Assembly: GCF_003985145.1 (NCBI RefSeq)
Contig: NZ_ML133528.1
Location: forward strand, 186,001-250,000
Direction of reading: 5' to 3'
From: Rhizobium anhuiense
Lineage (GTDB): Bacteria > Pseudomonadota > Alphaproteobacteria > Rhizobiales > Rhizobiaceae
DNA length: 64,000 nt
Below the pieces are notes generated by a model, which had not been told where the DNA came from, did not search any database, and saw only the letters and a list, made by a program, of their open reading frames with translations. How positions within the stretch are numbered: position 1 is the stretch's first letter; the number at the start of each line of letters is the position of its first letter. This document shows, one piece after another, positions 33,795 to 42,371 of the stretch. The position numbers and the translations under genes are program-made.

Positions 33795-33983
33795 CAAGGT
33801 GAATTTCTGCGGCTGGAGACTTTCCTGGTCAGATTGAAGCAATCTGTTGGCTCAAACCGAGTCGCATGGGCGAGCGGCCGGGGCGTGTGAGCCGTTTTCG
33901 AACGACATCATACTCTCATTCCTGGATTTCGATCCAGATCCAGATTTCAGGCCGATCCGGGCCAAAATCATCCGGATCTGGCG

Positions 33984-34760
33984 TCAGAGGCTGAAATTGT
34001 CGCCGAGGTAAAGCCGCCGCACTTCCGGATTGTTGACGATGTCGTTGGCCCGGCCATGGGTCAGCACCTCACCGGCATGGATGATATAGGCCCGGTCGAT
34101 GAGTCCCAGCGTCTCGCGCACATTGTGGTCGGTGATGAGAACGCCGATGCCGCGCGCCGTCAGGTGGTGAACGAGGTTCTGGATGTCGGCGACAGAGATC
34201 GGGTCGACGCCGGCGAAAGGTTCGTCGAGCAGCATGAAGGTCGGATCGGTCGCAAGCGCACGCGCGATTTCAAGGCGGCGGCGCTCACCGCCCGACAGGG
34301 CGACGGCGGCACTCTTGCGCAGCTTCTGGATATGGAATTCCTCCAGAAGCTCGTTCAACTTCTGCTCGCGCTCGGCCTTGTCCTTCACATGCACTTCGAG
34401 GACGGCGCGGATATTCTCCTCCACCGTCAGGCCGCGGAAGATCGAGGCTTCCTGCGGCAAGTAACCGACGCCGAGGCGCGAGCGGCGATACATCGGCATG
34501 GTCGTGACATCGTTGCCGTCGATCTCGATCGTGCCTTCATCCACCGGCACTAGGCCGGTGATCATGTAAAAACAGGTGGTCTTGCCGGCGCCGTTCGGGC
34601 CGAGCAGGCCGACGGCCTCGCCGCGGCGCACCACCAGCGAGACGCCGTTGACGACGCGTCGCGTCGCATAGGTCTTCGTCAGACCGCGCGCGATCAGCGT
34701 TCCTTGATAGCGGCTCTTGTCGGCGGCACCCGCAGCTTGTGGCCCGGGCTTGCCGAACAT
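33984..34760 (-). CDS. lptB: LPS export ABC transporter ATP-binding protein
   Basis: A 258-residue ATPase that powers lipopolysaccharide transport to the outer membrane with LptFG. It has Walker A GPNGAGKTT near residue 60, signature LSGGERRR, Walker B MLLDEPFAGVDP, and H-loop ITDHNV. A 20-residue N-terminal extension (MFGKPGPQAAGAADKSRYQG) precedes the ABC domain. Size equals the ORF258 long known upstream of rhizobial rpoN. I use the ATG at 34760; the frame is open to 35015. It follows lptA by 40 bases. Confidence 0.96.
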   Translation of the reverse strand: MFGKPGPQAAGAADKSRYQGTLIARGLTKTYATRRVVNGVSLVVRRGEAVGLLGPNGAGKTTCFYMITGLVPVDEGTIEIDGNDVTTMPMYRRSRLGVGYLPQEASIFRGLTVEENIRAVLEVHVKDKAEREQKLNELLEEFHIQKLRKSAAVALSGGERRRLEIARALATDPTFMLLDEPFAGVDPISVADIQNLVHHLTARGIGVLITDHNVRETLGLIDRAYIIHAGEVLTHGRANDIVNNPEVRRLYLGDNFSL

Positions 34761-34800
34761 GGTGGATAGCGATGATAATTTCACGTGGGAGGCCGGCTTC

Positions 34801-35436
34801 TCAGTTCTGCTTCTGCTGCGTACTCGGCTGCGACTTCGGATCGAGCTGAATCTGGACACGCCCGCCGCAGCTTTCAAGCTCCGCCTGGCCGGTTTGCATG
34901 TGAACCGTGAGTTTGCAGCCGGTAAAGACGTTCGGCCCGTCCGACAGAATGACCTTATTCCCCTCATCCGCGGTGAGGATGAAGGTCTGCGAGGCCATGT
35001 CGAAATTGCCGTCATCGGCAGTCGCCGTCTGCGTGCCCGAGGTCAGGAGGACCTTGTCGGTCACCAGGATCTTGTCGATATCAGCACTTCCCGATGCAAG
35101 CGAGCCCGACTGCTGCGGCTGGGCCGCAGGTTGCGCCCCGTCAGCGGCCGGCTTTGCCGCCTTGTCCTTGTAATAGACGGTCATCTTGCCGGACTGCATC
35201 GTCGTCGTGCCCTGGACGACCTTGACCTTGCCGGTGAAGAGCGCGGTGTGCTCCTGGTCGTGGATCTCCAGCTTGTCGCTTTCGATCTGGATCGGCTGGT
35301 CGTTGGAAAGCTTCATGCCCGACATCGTGGCCGCCTGCTGCGCGGGCGCGCCCGAAGCCGTCAGGATAAGGGCAAATGCGCCGGCAATGAATGCCATGCC
35401 AGTCTTGCAAGTGGATATGCGACAATCTTTTGTCAT
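34801..35436 (-). CDS. lptA: LPS transport periplasmic protein LptA
   Basis: A 211-residue exported protein with a signal peptide (hydrophobic core MAFIAGAFALILTASGA, cleavage after APA near residue 33). The mature part is an OstA-like beta-jellyroll: repeated motifs such as PIQIESDKLEIHDQEHTALFTGKVKV near 48-73 are shown here by position only. A Lys/Ala/Pro-rich insertion occurs near residues 95-115, and the Gln-rich tail ends in QKQN. LptA bridges the periplasm between LptC and LptD. The gene lies between lptC and lptB with short gaps. Confidence 0.93.
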   Translation of the reverse strand: MTKDCRISTCKTGMAFIAGAFALILTASGAPAQQAATMSGMKLSNDQPIQIESDKLEIHDQEHTALFTGKVKVVQGTTTMQSGKMTVYYKDKAAKPAADGAQPAAQPQQSGSLASGSADIDKILVTDKVLLTSGTQTATADDGNFDMASQTFILTADEGNKVILSDGPNVFTGCKLTVHMQTGQAELESCGGRVQIQLDPKSQPSTQQKQN

Positions 35437-35450
35437 GGTGACCCGGCTGG

Positions 35451-36116
35451 TTAAGTGCCCTGTTTATGGATGGTGGATGGATCGACATTCATGCGAACAT
35501 TCCCCTCGAATGTGATCACCCGCCCCTTATCGGTTATCTCCATCGTCCGCGCAACAATGGAGGCATTGTCCTTGGTGATGGTGACGGGATCGTCGCTCCG
35601 CATGTTTCCGCCCTTGATGTCGAGCCGGGCGGACTGGAACTGCGCATTGAGGCCACTGCTCAGCACGAGGGTGAAGGGGGCCGTCATATGCAGATTGTCG
35701 GTGGCGCGATTGTAATCGGCGGTCGAGGCGACGACGCGCGCGATCAGCCCGTCATTCATCGGCACGGCGGCCTTGATGGTCTCGAGCGTGATTAGATCGG
35801 GATTGCGGATATCCTGCAGCGCCCTTTCGGCCAACATCGAATAGTTGATGCCGTCTGAATTGCGTCCTGATATCGCCGGCTTCTCCATCACGACCTTGCC
35901 GTTTTCGATCTTGGCGCCTTCCATCTTGATGTTCTCGGGCAGATAGATGCTGATCAACGCCACCGCGGTGAGGCCTGCGGCGACGATGAGGGCGGCCACC
36001 GGCAGCAATATCTTCAGCCGGCGCACGCGGGCAGAATGGAACAACGCGTCGCCATAGGCGCTTCTGCCGGACCCTGTAAAGGCGGCATTTCCGTTGTTCT
36101 TCAGGGTGTCGAGCAT
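35451..36116 (-). CDS. lptC: LPS export protein LptC
   Basis: A 221-residue bitopic inner-membrane protein. After a 35-residue cytoplasmic start one membrane segment (about 36-57, ILLPVAALIVAAGLTAVALI) anchors a periplasmic OstA-like domain that hands LPS from LptBFG to LptA. The C-terminal strand region (NASIVARTMEITDKGRVITFEGNVRM, by position near 185-210) resembles LptA. The ATG at 36116 has GAGG six bases upstream; the frame is open to 36158. It is the first gene of the minus-strand series that continues into lptA and lptB. Confidence 0.9.
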   Translation of the reverse strand: MLDTLKNNGNAAFTGSGRSAYGDALFHSARVRRLKILLPVAALIVAAGLTAVALISIYLPENIKMEGAKIENGKVVMEKPAISGRNSDGINYSMLAERALQDIRNPDLITLETIKAAVPMNDGLIARVVASTADYNRATDNLHMTAPFTLVLSSGLNAQFQSARLDIKGGNMRSDDPVTITKDNASIVARTMEITDKGRVITFEGNVRMNVDPSTIHKQGT

Positions 36117-36195
36117 AGGCCTCGTCCATGTGCGGTGATCGCCGCGCCTCTCTAACAAAGCCGGCCGCCAATCACAGTTCGTTTCGCATTATTAC

Positions 36196-36209
36196 ATTGG
36201 CTTGCCAAT
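36196..36209. promoter_or_regulatory. Short palindrome in the lptC-sppA divergent region
   Basis: ATTGGC-TT-GCCAAT is a perfect 6-2-6 inverted repeat about 80 bases upstream of lptC and 130 upstream of the peptidase start. It is suitably placed for a regulator of either gene, but no regulator can be named. Confidence 0.3.
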
Positions 36210-36340
36210 ATGGAATTTTTTCTGCAACAAGCAACAAAACGGAAAAACATCAAAAAGTGGCATTCGTACGCGCCGCGGCCGCCTTATTTTACCGGACCTT
36301 TCGGCGGCATGCCGAAGCCGGGCCAGCGCTGGAGGTTTCT

Positions 36341-37291
36341 ATGGACAGTTCGATCATCGCGGATCGCCGGCGGTTGCGCCGCAAGCTCGGCTTCTGGCGC
36401 CTCATTGCCGTTGCCCTCATCGTGGCGCTTGGTTTCGCCTTCTACCACTTCGCCGTCGGCGATGCCGGGACGCAGCGCCCACATATTGCCCATGTGACGA
36501 TATCGGGACTGATCGTCGACGACGACGAGCTTCTGGAGCGGCTGAAGAAGGTCGAGACCAGCGACCAGGTGAAGGCGGCGGTGATTTCGATCTCCTCGCC
36601 CGGCGGCACGACCTATGGCGGCGAAAAAATCTTCAACGCCATCCGGGCAATATCAGCCAAGAAGCCTGTGGTCTCCGACGTGCGCACGCTTGCCGCCTCC
36701 GCCGGCTACATGATCGCCACCGCCGGCGATACGATCATTGCCGGCGACAGCTCGATCACGGGCTCGATCGGCGTCATCTTCCAGTATCCGCAGATCCAGC
36801 CGCTGCTCGACAAGATCGGCGTCTCGCTGCAGGAGATCAAGTCCTCGCCGCTGAAGGCCGAGCCCTCGCCCTTCCATGAGGCGAGCGAAGAGGCCAAGGC
36901 GATGATCCGCAACATGGTGGTCGACAGCTATAACTGGTTCGTCGACCTGGTCGCCGACCGGCGCAAGCTGCCGCGCGACGAGGTGCTGAAACTCGCCGAC
37001 GGCACGATCTACACCGGCCGCCAGGCGCTGAAGGTGAAACTCGTCGATACGATCGGCGGCGAGCCCGAAATCCGCGCCTATCTCAAATCGCGCGGCGTCG
37101 ATGCCGACCTGCCGATGGTCGACTGGGACAAGAAGAGCAATACGCCCTTTCTGCTCGCTGGGGCTGTTTCGCGGTTGATTACGATCTTCGGTTATGATGA
37201 TCTCATGAAAACCCAGGATATTAATGGAATCCTGCCCCCAAAGTTGCTTCTTGACGGGCTGCTTTCAGTTTGGCAGGTTGGCCGCGATTGA
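36341..37291 (+). CDS. sppA: Signal peptide peptidase SppA-type serine protease (S49)
   Basis: A 316-residue membrane protease with an N-terminal anchor at about residues 20-38 and a ClpP-like S49 fold. The catalytic serine lies in TLAASAGYMIA near residue 126 and the general-base lysine in SSPLKAEPSPF near 174; SSPGGTTYGGEKIF near 86 and GSIGVIFQYP near 146 are further family motifs. Such short-form SppA proteins degrade signal peptides left in the membrane. The ATG at 36341 has GGAGG five bases upstream. ihfB follows 29 bases later. Confidence 0.93.
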   Translation: MDSSIIADRRRLRRKLGFWRLIAVALIVALGFAFYHFAVGDAGTQRPHIAHVTISGLIVDDDELLERLKKVETSDQVKAAVISISSPGGTTYGGEKIFNAIRAISAKKPVVSDVRTLAASAGYMIATAGDTIIAGDSSITGSIGVIFQYPQIQPLLDKIGVSLQEIKSSPLKAEPSPFHEASEEAKAMIRNMVVDSYNWFVDLVADRRKLPRDEVLKLADGTIYTGRQALKVKLVDTIGGEPEIRAYLKSRGVDADLPMVDWDKKSNTPFLLAGAVSRLITIFGYDDLMKTQDINGILPPKLLLDGLLSVWQVGRD

Positions 37292-37320
37292 TAAGAAATC
37301 AATAATTTAAGGGGGCGACT

Positions 37321-37620
37321 GTGATCAAGTCCGAATTGGTGCAGATAGTTGCGGCACGCAACCCGCATCTCTATCATCGCGACGTCGAAAATATCGTCAA
37401 CGCGGTTCTCGACGAGATCACGGATGCACTGGCTGCGGGTAACCGAGTCGAATTGCGCGGCTTTGGGGCCTTTTCGGTCAAGAATCGCCCTTCCCGCTCC
37501 GGCCGCAATCCGCGGACCGGTGATACGGTGTTCGTCGAGGAGAAGTGGGTTCCCTTCTTCAAGACCGGCAAGGAGCTGCGTGAGCGGCTCAATCCCGGCC
37601 AGGCCGACGAAGAGGATTGA
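37321..37620 (+). CDS. ihfB: Integration host factor subunit beta
   Basis: A 99-residue DNA-bending protein of the HU/IHF family; with the alpha subunit it bends DNA sharply and helps sigma-54 activators reach their promoters. The beta-arm segment GRNPRTGDTVFVEEK near residues 60-74 contains the proline that intercalates in DNA, and VELRGFGAFSVK precedes it. The start is a GTG at 37321 preceded by AAGGGGGC. The sppA-ihfB order is common in proteobacteria. Confidence 0.96.
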   Translation: MIKSELVQIVAARNPHLYHRDVENIVNAVLDEITDALAAGNRVELRGFGAFSVKNRPSRSGRNPRTGDTVFVEEKWVPFFKTGKELRERLNPGQADEED

Positions 37621-37739
37621 GCGGCGGCTGCCGCCTGCGGCGAAACCGCACTTGAATTCGAGAGCCGTTTTCCTATCCTGCCAAGCATCAAACGCGCCCT
37701 TCAAAAAAACCGGCGCAATATGCCGCGTGGAGACCTCAA

Positions 37740-38072
37740 ATGGCCAAGAAGATCGTCAACCTGCTGATTCTACTGCCGCTCGGCGTCATCCTCATCGTCT
37801 TCTGCGTCGCCAACCGGCAGAGCGTCACGCTCGCCTTCAATCCGTTCCGGCCGGAGGACAAGGTGCTTGCGGTTTCCGCGCCCTTCTTCGTCTTCCTGTT
37901 CATCGCGCTGATATCAGGCATGCTGATCGGCTCGGCCGCCACCTGGTTCAGCCAGGGCAAACACCGCAAGCGCGCCCGCACCGAGGCCAAGGAAGCCATC
38001 CGCTGGCAGGGTGAGGCCGATCGTCACAAGAACCGCGCCGAAGAAATCGCCGGGCAGCTGCCGTCGCGGTAA
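37740..38072 (+). CDS. LapA-domain (DUF1049) membrane protein
   Basis: A 110-residue protein with two membrane segments (about residues 5-24 and 45-67) and a charged helical C-terminal tail rich in Lys, Arg and Glu. This is the LapA/DUF1049 layout; in E. coli LapA works with LapB in LPS assembly control. ihfB followed by a LapA-domain gene is a frequent order in Gram-negative bacteria, which supports the call. No LapB is in the window. Confidence 0.88.
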   Translation: MAKKIVNLLILLPLGVILIVFCVANRQSVTLAFNPFRPEDKVLAVSAPFFVFLFIALISGMLIGSAATWFSQGKHRKRARTEAKEAIRWQGEADRHKNRAEEIAGQLPSR

Positions 38073-38085
38073 GATCGGCTCGATT

Positions 38086-38538
38086 TCAACGGCTTTGGGC
38101 GCCGTCAAACCGGAAAAAACTCAGTTCCTCATAGTCGCCTTCCGGCGAGGCGCCATTGCCGGTCACCTGGAAGCCGTGGGAGAGGTAGAACGCCTTCGCC
38201 CGCCGGTTCTTCACCAGGCATTTCAGCCGGTACCGGTGCTGCGGCCATTCCGGCAGCGCCTGCAGCAGCGCCGTGCCGGCGCCCTTCCCTTGGAATTCCG
38301 GTCTCAGGTAGAGCATGTGGATGAAATCGTCCTCCGGCCAGAGCGACAGGAAGCCGGCGACACTGCCATCCGCATGCTCGCAGACCAAGACCGTCTCGCC
38401 GTTGGTATGGGCGGCGAAATCCTCGCGATGGAACTTGCCGGGATCGACCCAGACAAATGTTTCGCGGCGCACGGAAAGATAGATCTCCGCGAGCATTTCC
38501 TGGTCTTCCGCCCGCGGCGGCCTGATGGTCCACGTCAT
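38086..38538 (-). CDS. GNAT-family N-acetyltransferase
   Basis: A 150-residue acetyltransferase. The acetyl-CoA-binding motif A is YLRPEFQGKGAGTALLQAL near residues 78-96, preceded by the beta-strand segment IHMLYL and followed by NRRAKAFYLSHGFQVTG, typical of the family. The substrate (protein, amine or antibiotic) is not predictable. It is convergent with the LapA-domain gene, 13 bases apart. Confidence 0.88.
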   Translation of the reverse strand: MTWTIRPPRAEDQEMLAEIYLSVRRETFVWVDPGKFHREDFAAHTNGETVLVCEHADGSVAGFLSLWPEDDFIHMLYLRPEFQGKGAGTALLQALPEWPQHRYRLKCLVKNRRAKAFYLSHGFQVTGNGASPEGDYEELSFFRFDGAQSR

Positions 38539-38575
38539 GACGTCGATTTAAACAAACCCTGTGCTCGCGCCAAGC

Positions 38576-39031
38576 CTACCCCGCCGTCATCTTCGCGACG
38601 ACAGCGGCGTTGAAATCCGAAAAGAACCCTTCGGCGAGCTTCTGCGAGGTCGAATCGAGCAGGCGGGCACCGAACTGGGCAAGCCTTCCGCCGAGCTCGG
38701 CCCTCGCCCGATAGTGCAGGATGGTCTCGACGCCGCTTTGCTCGAGTACGACATCGGCGCTGCCCCTGGCGAAACCGGCAAGACCGCCCTTGCCTTCGGC
38801 CGACAGCGTATAGCTCCTCGGCGCATCGACATTGGAAAGCGTCAGCAAGCCGTGGAAGGTGGCCGACAGCAGGCTGAACTTGACCTTGATCGTCGCCTCG
38901 AAGACATCAGGCGACAGCCGCTCGATGCCCTGGCAGCCTGGAATGCAGCCGCGCATGATCTCGGGATCGTTGAGCGCTGCCCAGACGACGTCCCGCGGTG
39001 CGGCGATGCGTTCTTCGCCGGTGAAATCCAT
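38576..39031 (-). CDS. CoxG-like SRPBCC-domain protein
   Basis: A 151-residue protein of the carbon monoxide dehydrogenase subunit G (CoxG) family with an SRPBCC helix-grip fold. The signature PRDVVWAALNDPEIMRGCIPGC is at residues 12-33 (shown in part) and the GGLAGFARGSADV segment near 85. In CO-oxidising bacteria CoxG helps anchor the enzyme to the membrane, but no cox structural genes are present here, so the role is unknown, perhaps lipid or cofactor binding. It precedes the GNAT gene on the same strand. Confidence 0.85.
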   Translation of the reverse strand: MDFTGEERIAAPRDVVWAALNDPEIMRGCIPGCQGIERLSPDVFEATIKVKFSLLSATFHGLLTLSNVDAPRSYTLSAEGKGGLAGFARGSADVVLEQSGVETILHYRARAELGGRLAQFGARLLDSTSQKLAEGFFSDFNAAVVAKMTAG

Positions 39032-39137
39032 TCGGCAGCCCCATCTTCGATTCGCTCAACTTATCCAGCGGGAAAGCGCTTTGCCAAGGCGGAGGGGAAT
39101 GTTATCTGCGTGACGATCCCGAGCGAGGAATTGGCCG

Positions 39138-39740
39138 ATGAACGAACTGAAGCCCTGGAGCGTGACGGCAAGCCGCATCACCTATGAGGACCGCTGGATC
39201 CGGGTGCGGAGCGACGATTGTGTCACCGCCGACGGAATCGTCATCGCGCCATTCCATGTGCTCGATTATCCCGACTGGATCAACGTCATCCCTGTCATGC
39301 CCGACGGGCGGGTGCTGCTGACGCGGGAATACCGGCACGGCCGCGGCGAGATCGTGCTCGGCCTCGTCGCCGGCGGCGTCGAACCAGACGATGGCAAGAC
39401 TGGCCACGGCGAGACCGGCGACGCGGCGTTGGCGGCGGCACAGCGCGAACTGCGGGAAGAGACCGGCTATGAAGCCTCGACCTTCGTCAAGCTGCTCACC
39501 TCCTATCCGAATGCGGCCAGCCACAGCAACGCGGTGACGAGCTGGCTGGCGCTCGGTCTGAGCCGGGCCGGCGAACCGCGTTTCGACCCTGGCGAGAAGG
39601 TCGAGCTGCTGTTTGCCGATCTCGCCGCCATCCTCAGCGACCTGCAATCCGGCGCCGTCATCATGCAGTCGATGCATGTCGCTGCACTTTATGCGGCGGA
39701 AAGCTGGCTTCGAAGAGAGGCGTCCGAGGGCTTGAAATAG
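39138..39740 (+). CDS. Nudix hydrolase
   Basis: A 200-residue hydrolase resembling the ADP-sugar pyrophosphatase type. The Nudix box ends in RELREETGYE near residues 113-122 and is preceded by a Gly at the right place, but the usual glutamate of the first half (G-x5-E) is an aspartate. The insertion VEPDDGKTGHGETGD just before the box is unusual in length. Substrate unknown; these enzymes typically clean up nucleoside diphosphate derivatives such as ADP-ribose. Confidence 0.88.
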   Translation: MNELKPWSVTASRITYEDRWIRVRSDDCVTADGIVIAPFHVLDYPDWINVIPVMPDGRVLLTREYRHGRGEIVLGLVAGGVEPDDGKTGHGETGDAALAAAQRELREETGYEASTFVKLLTSYPNAASHSNAVTSWLALGLSRAGEPRFDPGEKVELLFADLAAILSDLQSGAVIMQSMHVAALYAAESWLRREASEGLK

Positions 39741-39861
39741 GCACTGTGCCCGCAGAACCCGCCCTCTCGCGGGGGCCGGCCAGCGCGCAGTTGATCCGGC
39801 ACGGTCTTCTGGGCTACTGCATAGCCTATAAGACACCCCGACAGAGACGCGGAAGAGCACG

Positions 39862-40959
39862 TTGAAACAAAGAGAACGCCGGCCGGGCCAGAAGAAGACA
39901 TCCGGTCCCTCCGGTGAAAGCCGCAGGGACGATCGGGCCGGCCGGCCGGCAAAGCCGGTCGCGCGGCCACCGGCGACCCGCGAGACTGTGCGCGAGGCTG
40001 CCGCGCAGGCTGCCGTCATGCGCCCCCTGATGACGCGCAGCGGCGAGCGTCCGGCTGAGCGCGTGCCTGTCATCCTCGAATCGCTCGGCGCCGGCGACTT
40101 TCACCTGATCGACAGCGGCAATGGCGAAAAGCTGGAGCAATACGGCCCTTACCGCATCATCCGTCCCGAGGCCCAAGCGCTGTGGCGGCCATCGTTGCCG
40201 GCCCATGTCTGGGAAAAGGTCGATGCCGTCTTCACCGGCGATACCGACGAGGAAGGCACCGGCCGCTGGCGCTTTCCGAAAGAAGCGCTCGGCGAGACGT
40301 GGCCGCTCAATCTGCTCGGCGTCGATTTTCTCGGCCGCTTCACCTCCTTCCGTCATGTCGGCGTCTTCCCCGAGCAGATCGTGCACTGGAGCTGGATGAA
40401 GGAGCAGGTCGAAAAGGCGGGCCGGCCGTTGAAGGTGCTGAATCTCTTCGGTTATACCGGCGTCGCCTCGCTGGTTGCCGCCGCTGCCGGCGCCGAGGTC
40501 ACCCATGTCGACGCCTCGAAGAAGGCGATCGGCTGGGCGCGCGAAAACCAGGCGCTCGGGCGGATGGAGAAGCTGCCGATCCGCTGGATCTGCGAGGATG
40601 CGATGAAATTCATCCTGCGCGAGGAACGCCGCGGCAGCCAATACGACATCATCCTCACCGATCCGCCGAAATTCGGCCGCGGCCCGAATGGCGAGGTCTG
40701 GCATCTGTTCGAGCATCTGCCATTGATGCTCGACATCTGCCGCGAGATCCTGTCGCCGAAGGCGGTGGGCCTGGTGCTGACGGCCTATTCGATCCGCGCC
40801 AGCTTCTATTCGATCCACGAGCTGATGCGCGAGACGATGCGCGGCGCCGGCGGCGTGGTCGAATCCGGCGAGCTGGTGATTCGCGAAGCCGGCACTGACG
40901 GCAAGACTGAGGGCCGCGCCCTTTCCACTTCCCTCTTTTCCCGCTGGGTGCCGAAATGA
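39862..40959 (+). CDS. SAM-dependent 23S rRNA-type methyltransferase (RlmI/RlmK-like)
   Basis: A 365-residue class I methyltransferase. A basic, disordered N-terminal extension of about 60 residues (Arg/Pro/Lys-rich, probably RNA-binding) is followed by a region to 180 and the Rossmann domain: SAM motif VLNLFGYTGVASLVAAAAGA near residues 194-213, acidic ribose contact HVDASKKA near 217, and the catalytic-type DPPKFGRGPNGE near 271. There is no PUA domain, unlike E. coli RlmI. The start is a TTG at 39862 with GGAAGAG upstream; the first in-frame ATG is 52 codons later. It overlaps the next gene by four bases. Confidence 0.85.
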   Translation: MKQRERRPGQKKTSGPSGESRRDDRAGRPAKPVARPPATRETVREAAAQAAVMRPLMTRSGERPAERVPVILESLGAGDFHLIDSGNGEKLEQYGPYRIIRPEAQALWRPSLPAHVWEKVDAVFTGDTDEEGTGRWRFPKEALGETWPLNLLGVDFLGRFTSFRHVGVFPEQIVHWSWMKEQVEKAGRPLKVLNLFGYTGVASLVAAAAGAEVTHVDASKKAIGWARENQALGRMEKLPIRWICEDAMKFILREERRGSQYDIILTDPPKFGRGPNGEVWHLFEHLPLMLDICREILSPKAVGLVLTAYSIRASFYSIHELMRETMRGAGGVVESGELVIREAGTDGKTEGRALSTSLFSRWVPK

Positions 40960-41816
40960 GCAAGGACTTCCACGATCAGGGACCGCGCAGGGTCGGACAG
41001 GTGAAGGAAGTCACCTCGCTCGCCAATCCGATCATCAAGGACATCAAGGCGCTGACGAACAAGAAGTCGCGCGAGGAAAGCGGTACTTTCCTCGCCGAAG
41101 GACTGAAGCTCGTCATCGATGCGATCGAACTCGGCTGGACGATCCGCACGCTGGTCTATGCCAAGGCCGCCAAGGGCAAGCCGCTGGTCGAGCAGATGGC
41201 GGCCAGGACCGTCGCCTCGGGCGGGCTGGTGCTCGAAGTCAGCGAAAAGGTGATCGCCTCGATCACCCGCCGCGACAATCCGCAGATGGTCGTCGGCATT
41301 TTCGAGCAGCGCTGGAAGCCGCTGCGGGATATTCGGCCAAGGGATGGCGAGACCTGGGTGGCGCTCGACCGGGTGCGCGACCCCGGCAACCTCGGCACGA
41401 TCATCCGGACAGCGGATGCGGCCGGCGCTTCCGGCATCATTCTGCTGGGAGAAACGACCGATCCCTTCTCGCTCGAAACGGTGCGGGCCACCATGGGCTC
41501 GGTCTTTGCCGTTCCGGTGGCGCGGGCGACCCCCGAGGAATTCATCGCCTGGCGGAAATCGGCCGGAGTTTCCATCGTCGCGACGCATCTGGCCGGCGCG
41601 GTCGATTACCGCACGATCGACTACCGGAAAAAGCCCGTCGTGCTCCTGATGGGCAATGAACAATCCGGCCTGCCGGACCAGTTGGCGAGGGAAGCCGATG
41701 CGCTTGCCCGCATTCCGCAGCAGGGCCGCGCCGATTCCCTGAACCTCGCCGTCGCCACAGCCGTCATGCTTTTCGAGGCGCGCCGCCATCTCCTCTCACT
41801 TGCCGAGGGCAAATGA
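40956..41816 (+). CDS. SpoU/TrmH-family RNA 2'-O-methyltransferase
   Basis: A 286-residue SPOUT methyltransferase. The N-terminal substrate-binding domain (about residues 15-110) precedes the knotted catalytic domain with motif 1 DRVRDPGNLGTIIRTADAAG near 136-155, motif 2 LMGNEQSGLP near 228, and motif 3 IPQQGRADSLNLAVA near 252-266. It methylates a ribose in rRNA or tRNA; the exact site is not clear. Its start and stop overlap the neighbouring genes by four bases each (ATGA), giving a tightly coupled trio with lspA. Confidence 0.9.
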   Translation: MSKDFHDQGPRRVGQVKEVTSLANPIIKDIKALTNKKSREESGTFLAEGLKLVIDAIELGWTIRTLVYAKAAKGKPLVEQMAARTVASGGLVLEVSEKVIASITRRDNPQMVVGIFEQRWKPLRDIRPRDGETWVALDRVRDPGNLGTIIRTADAAGASGIILLGETTDPFSLETVRATMGSVFAVPVARATPEEFIAWRKSAGVSIVATHLAGAVDYRTIDYRKKPVVLLMGNEQSGLPDQLAREADALARIPQQGRADSLNLAVATAVMLFEARRHLLSLAEGK

Positions 41817-42316
41817 CCGAACAGACGCTTGCACGCCCCGCGCTGTTTTCGCGCCCGGCGCCGATTCTTTTCTTCATCGTCGTCGCCGTTCTTATCGACC
41901 AGATCGTCAAGATCGCCGTCGATCACACCCTGCCGCTGCAGGAGGTCGTGCCGGTCGTTCCGATGCTGGCGCTCTACCGCACCTACAATCTCGGCGTCGC
42001 CTTTTCGATGCTGTCGGGCATGGACGGCTGGTTCATCGTCGGCATGCGGCTCGTCATCGTCGCCTTCGTTATCTGGCTGTGGTATCGCACGGCGAAGGAC
42101 CGCTGGCTCGCCCATCTCGGTTATGCGCTGATCATCGCCGGGGCGATCGGCAATCTCGTCGACCGCTTCGCCTATGGGCATGTGATCGATTACATTCTTT
42201 TTTACACCGAAAGCTGGTCCTTCGCGGTGTTCAATCTCGCCGACAGTTTCATCACCATCGGCGCCGGTTGTGTCATTCTCGATGAGTTGCTGCTGCCGAA
42301 AAAGACCGGCCGCTAA
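41813..42316 (+). CDS. lspA: Lipoprotein signal peptidase
   Basis: A 167-residue inner-membrane aspartyl protease (signal peptidase II) that cuts the signal peptide of prolipoproteins after lipid attachment. Four membrane segments are visible. The catalytic aspartates lie in GHVIDYILF near residue 126 and VFNLADSFIT near 143, and the conserved YRTYNLGVAFS is near 58. It starts inside the last codons of the SpoU-type gene. Confidence 0.96.
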   Translation: MTEQTLARPALFSRPAPILFFIVVAVLIDQIVKIAVDHTLPLQEVVPVVPMLALYRTYNLGVAFSMLSGMDGWFIVGMRLVIVAFVIWLWYRTAKDRWLAHLGYALIIAGAIGNLVDRFAYGHVIDYILFYTESWSFAVFNLADSFITIGAGCVILDELLLPKKTGR

Positions 42317-42371
42317 AATCTTATCGAATTCCTGAAGGCATTCGGAAGAGGCCTCATGTTATCCAGGTACC

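Noticed and set aside
31656..33890. A 744-codon open frame on the plus strand, antisense to rpoN
   Set aside because: It mirrors rpoN, has no family resemblance and an Arg/Gly/His-rich composition typical of the shadow frames of high-GC genes. Similar long shadows oppose tme (46822-49290), glnD (52428-55460) and the first chemoreceptor (1585-3561).
38576..39031. Evidence for CO oxidation from the CoxG-like gene
   Set aside because: No cox dehydrogenase subunits are present; CoxG-like proteins are common without them.
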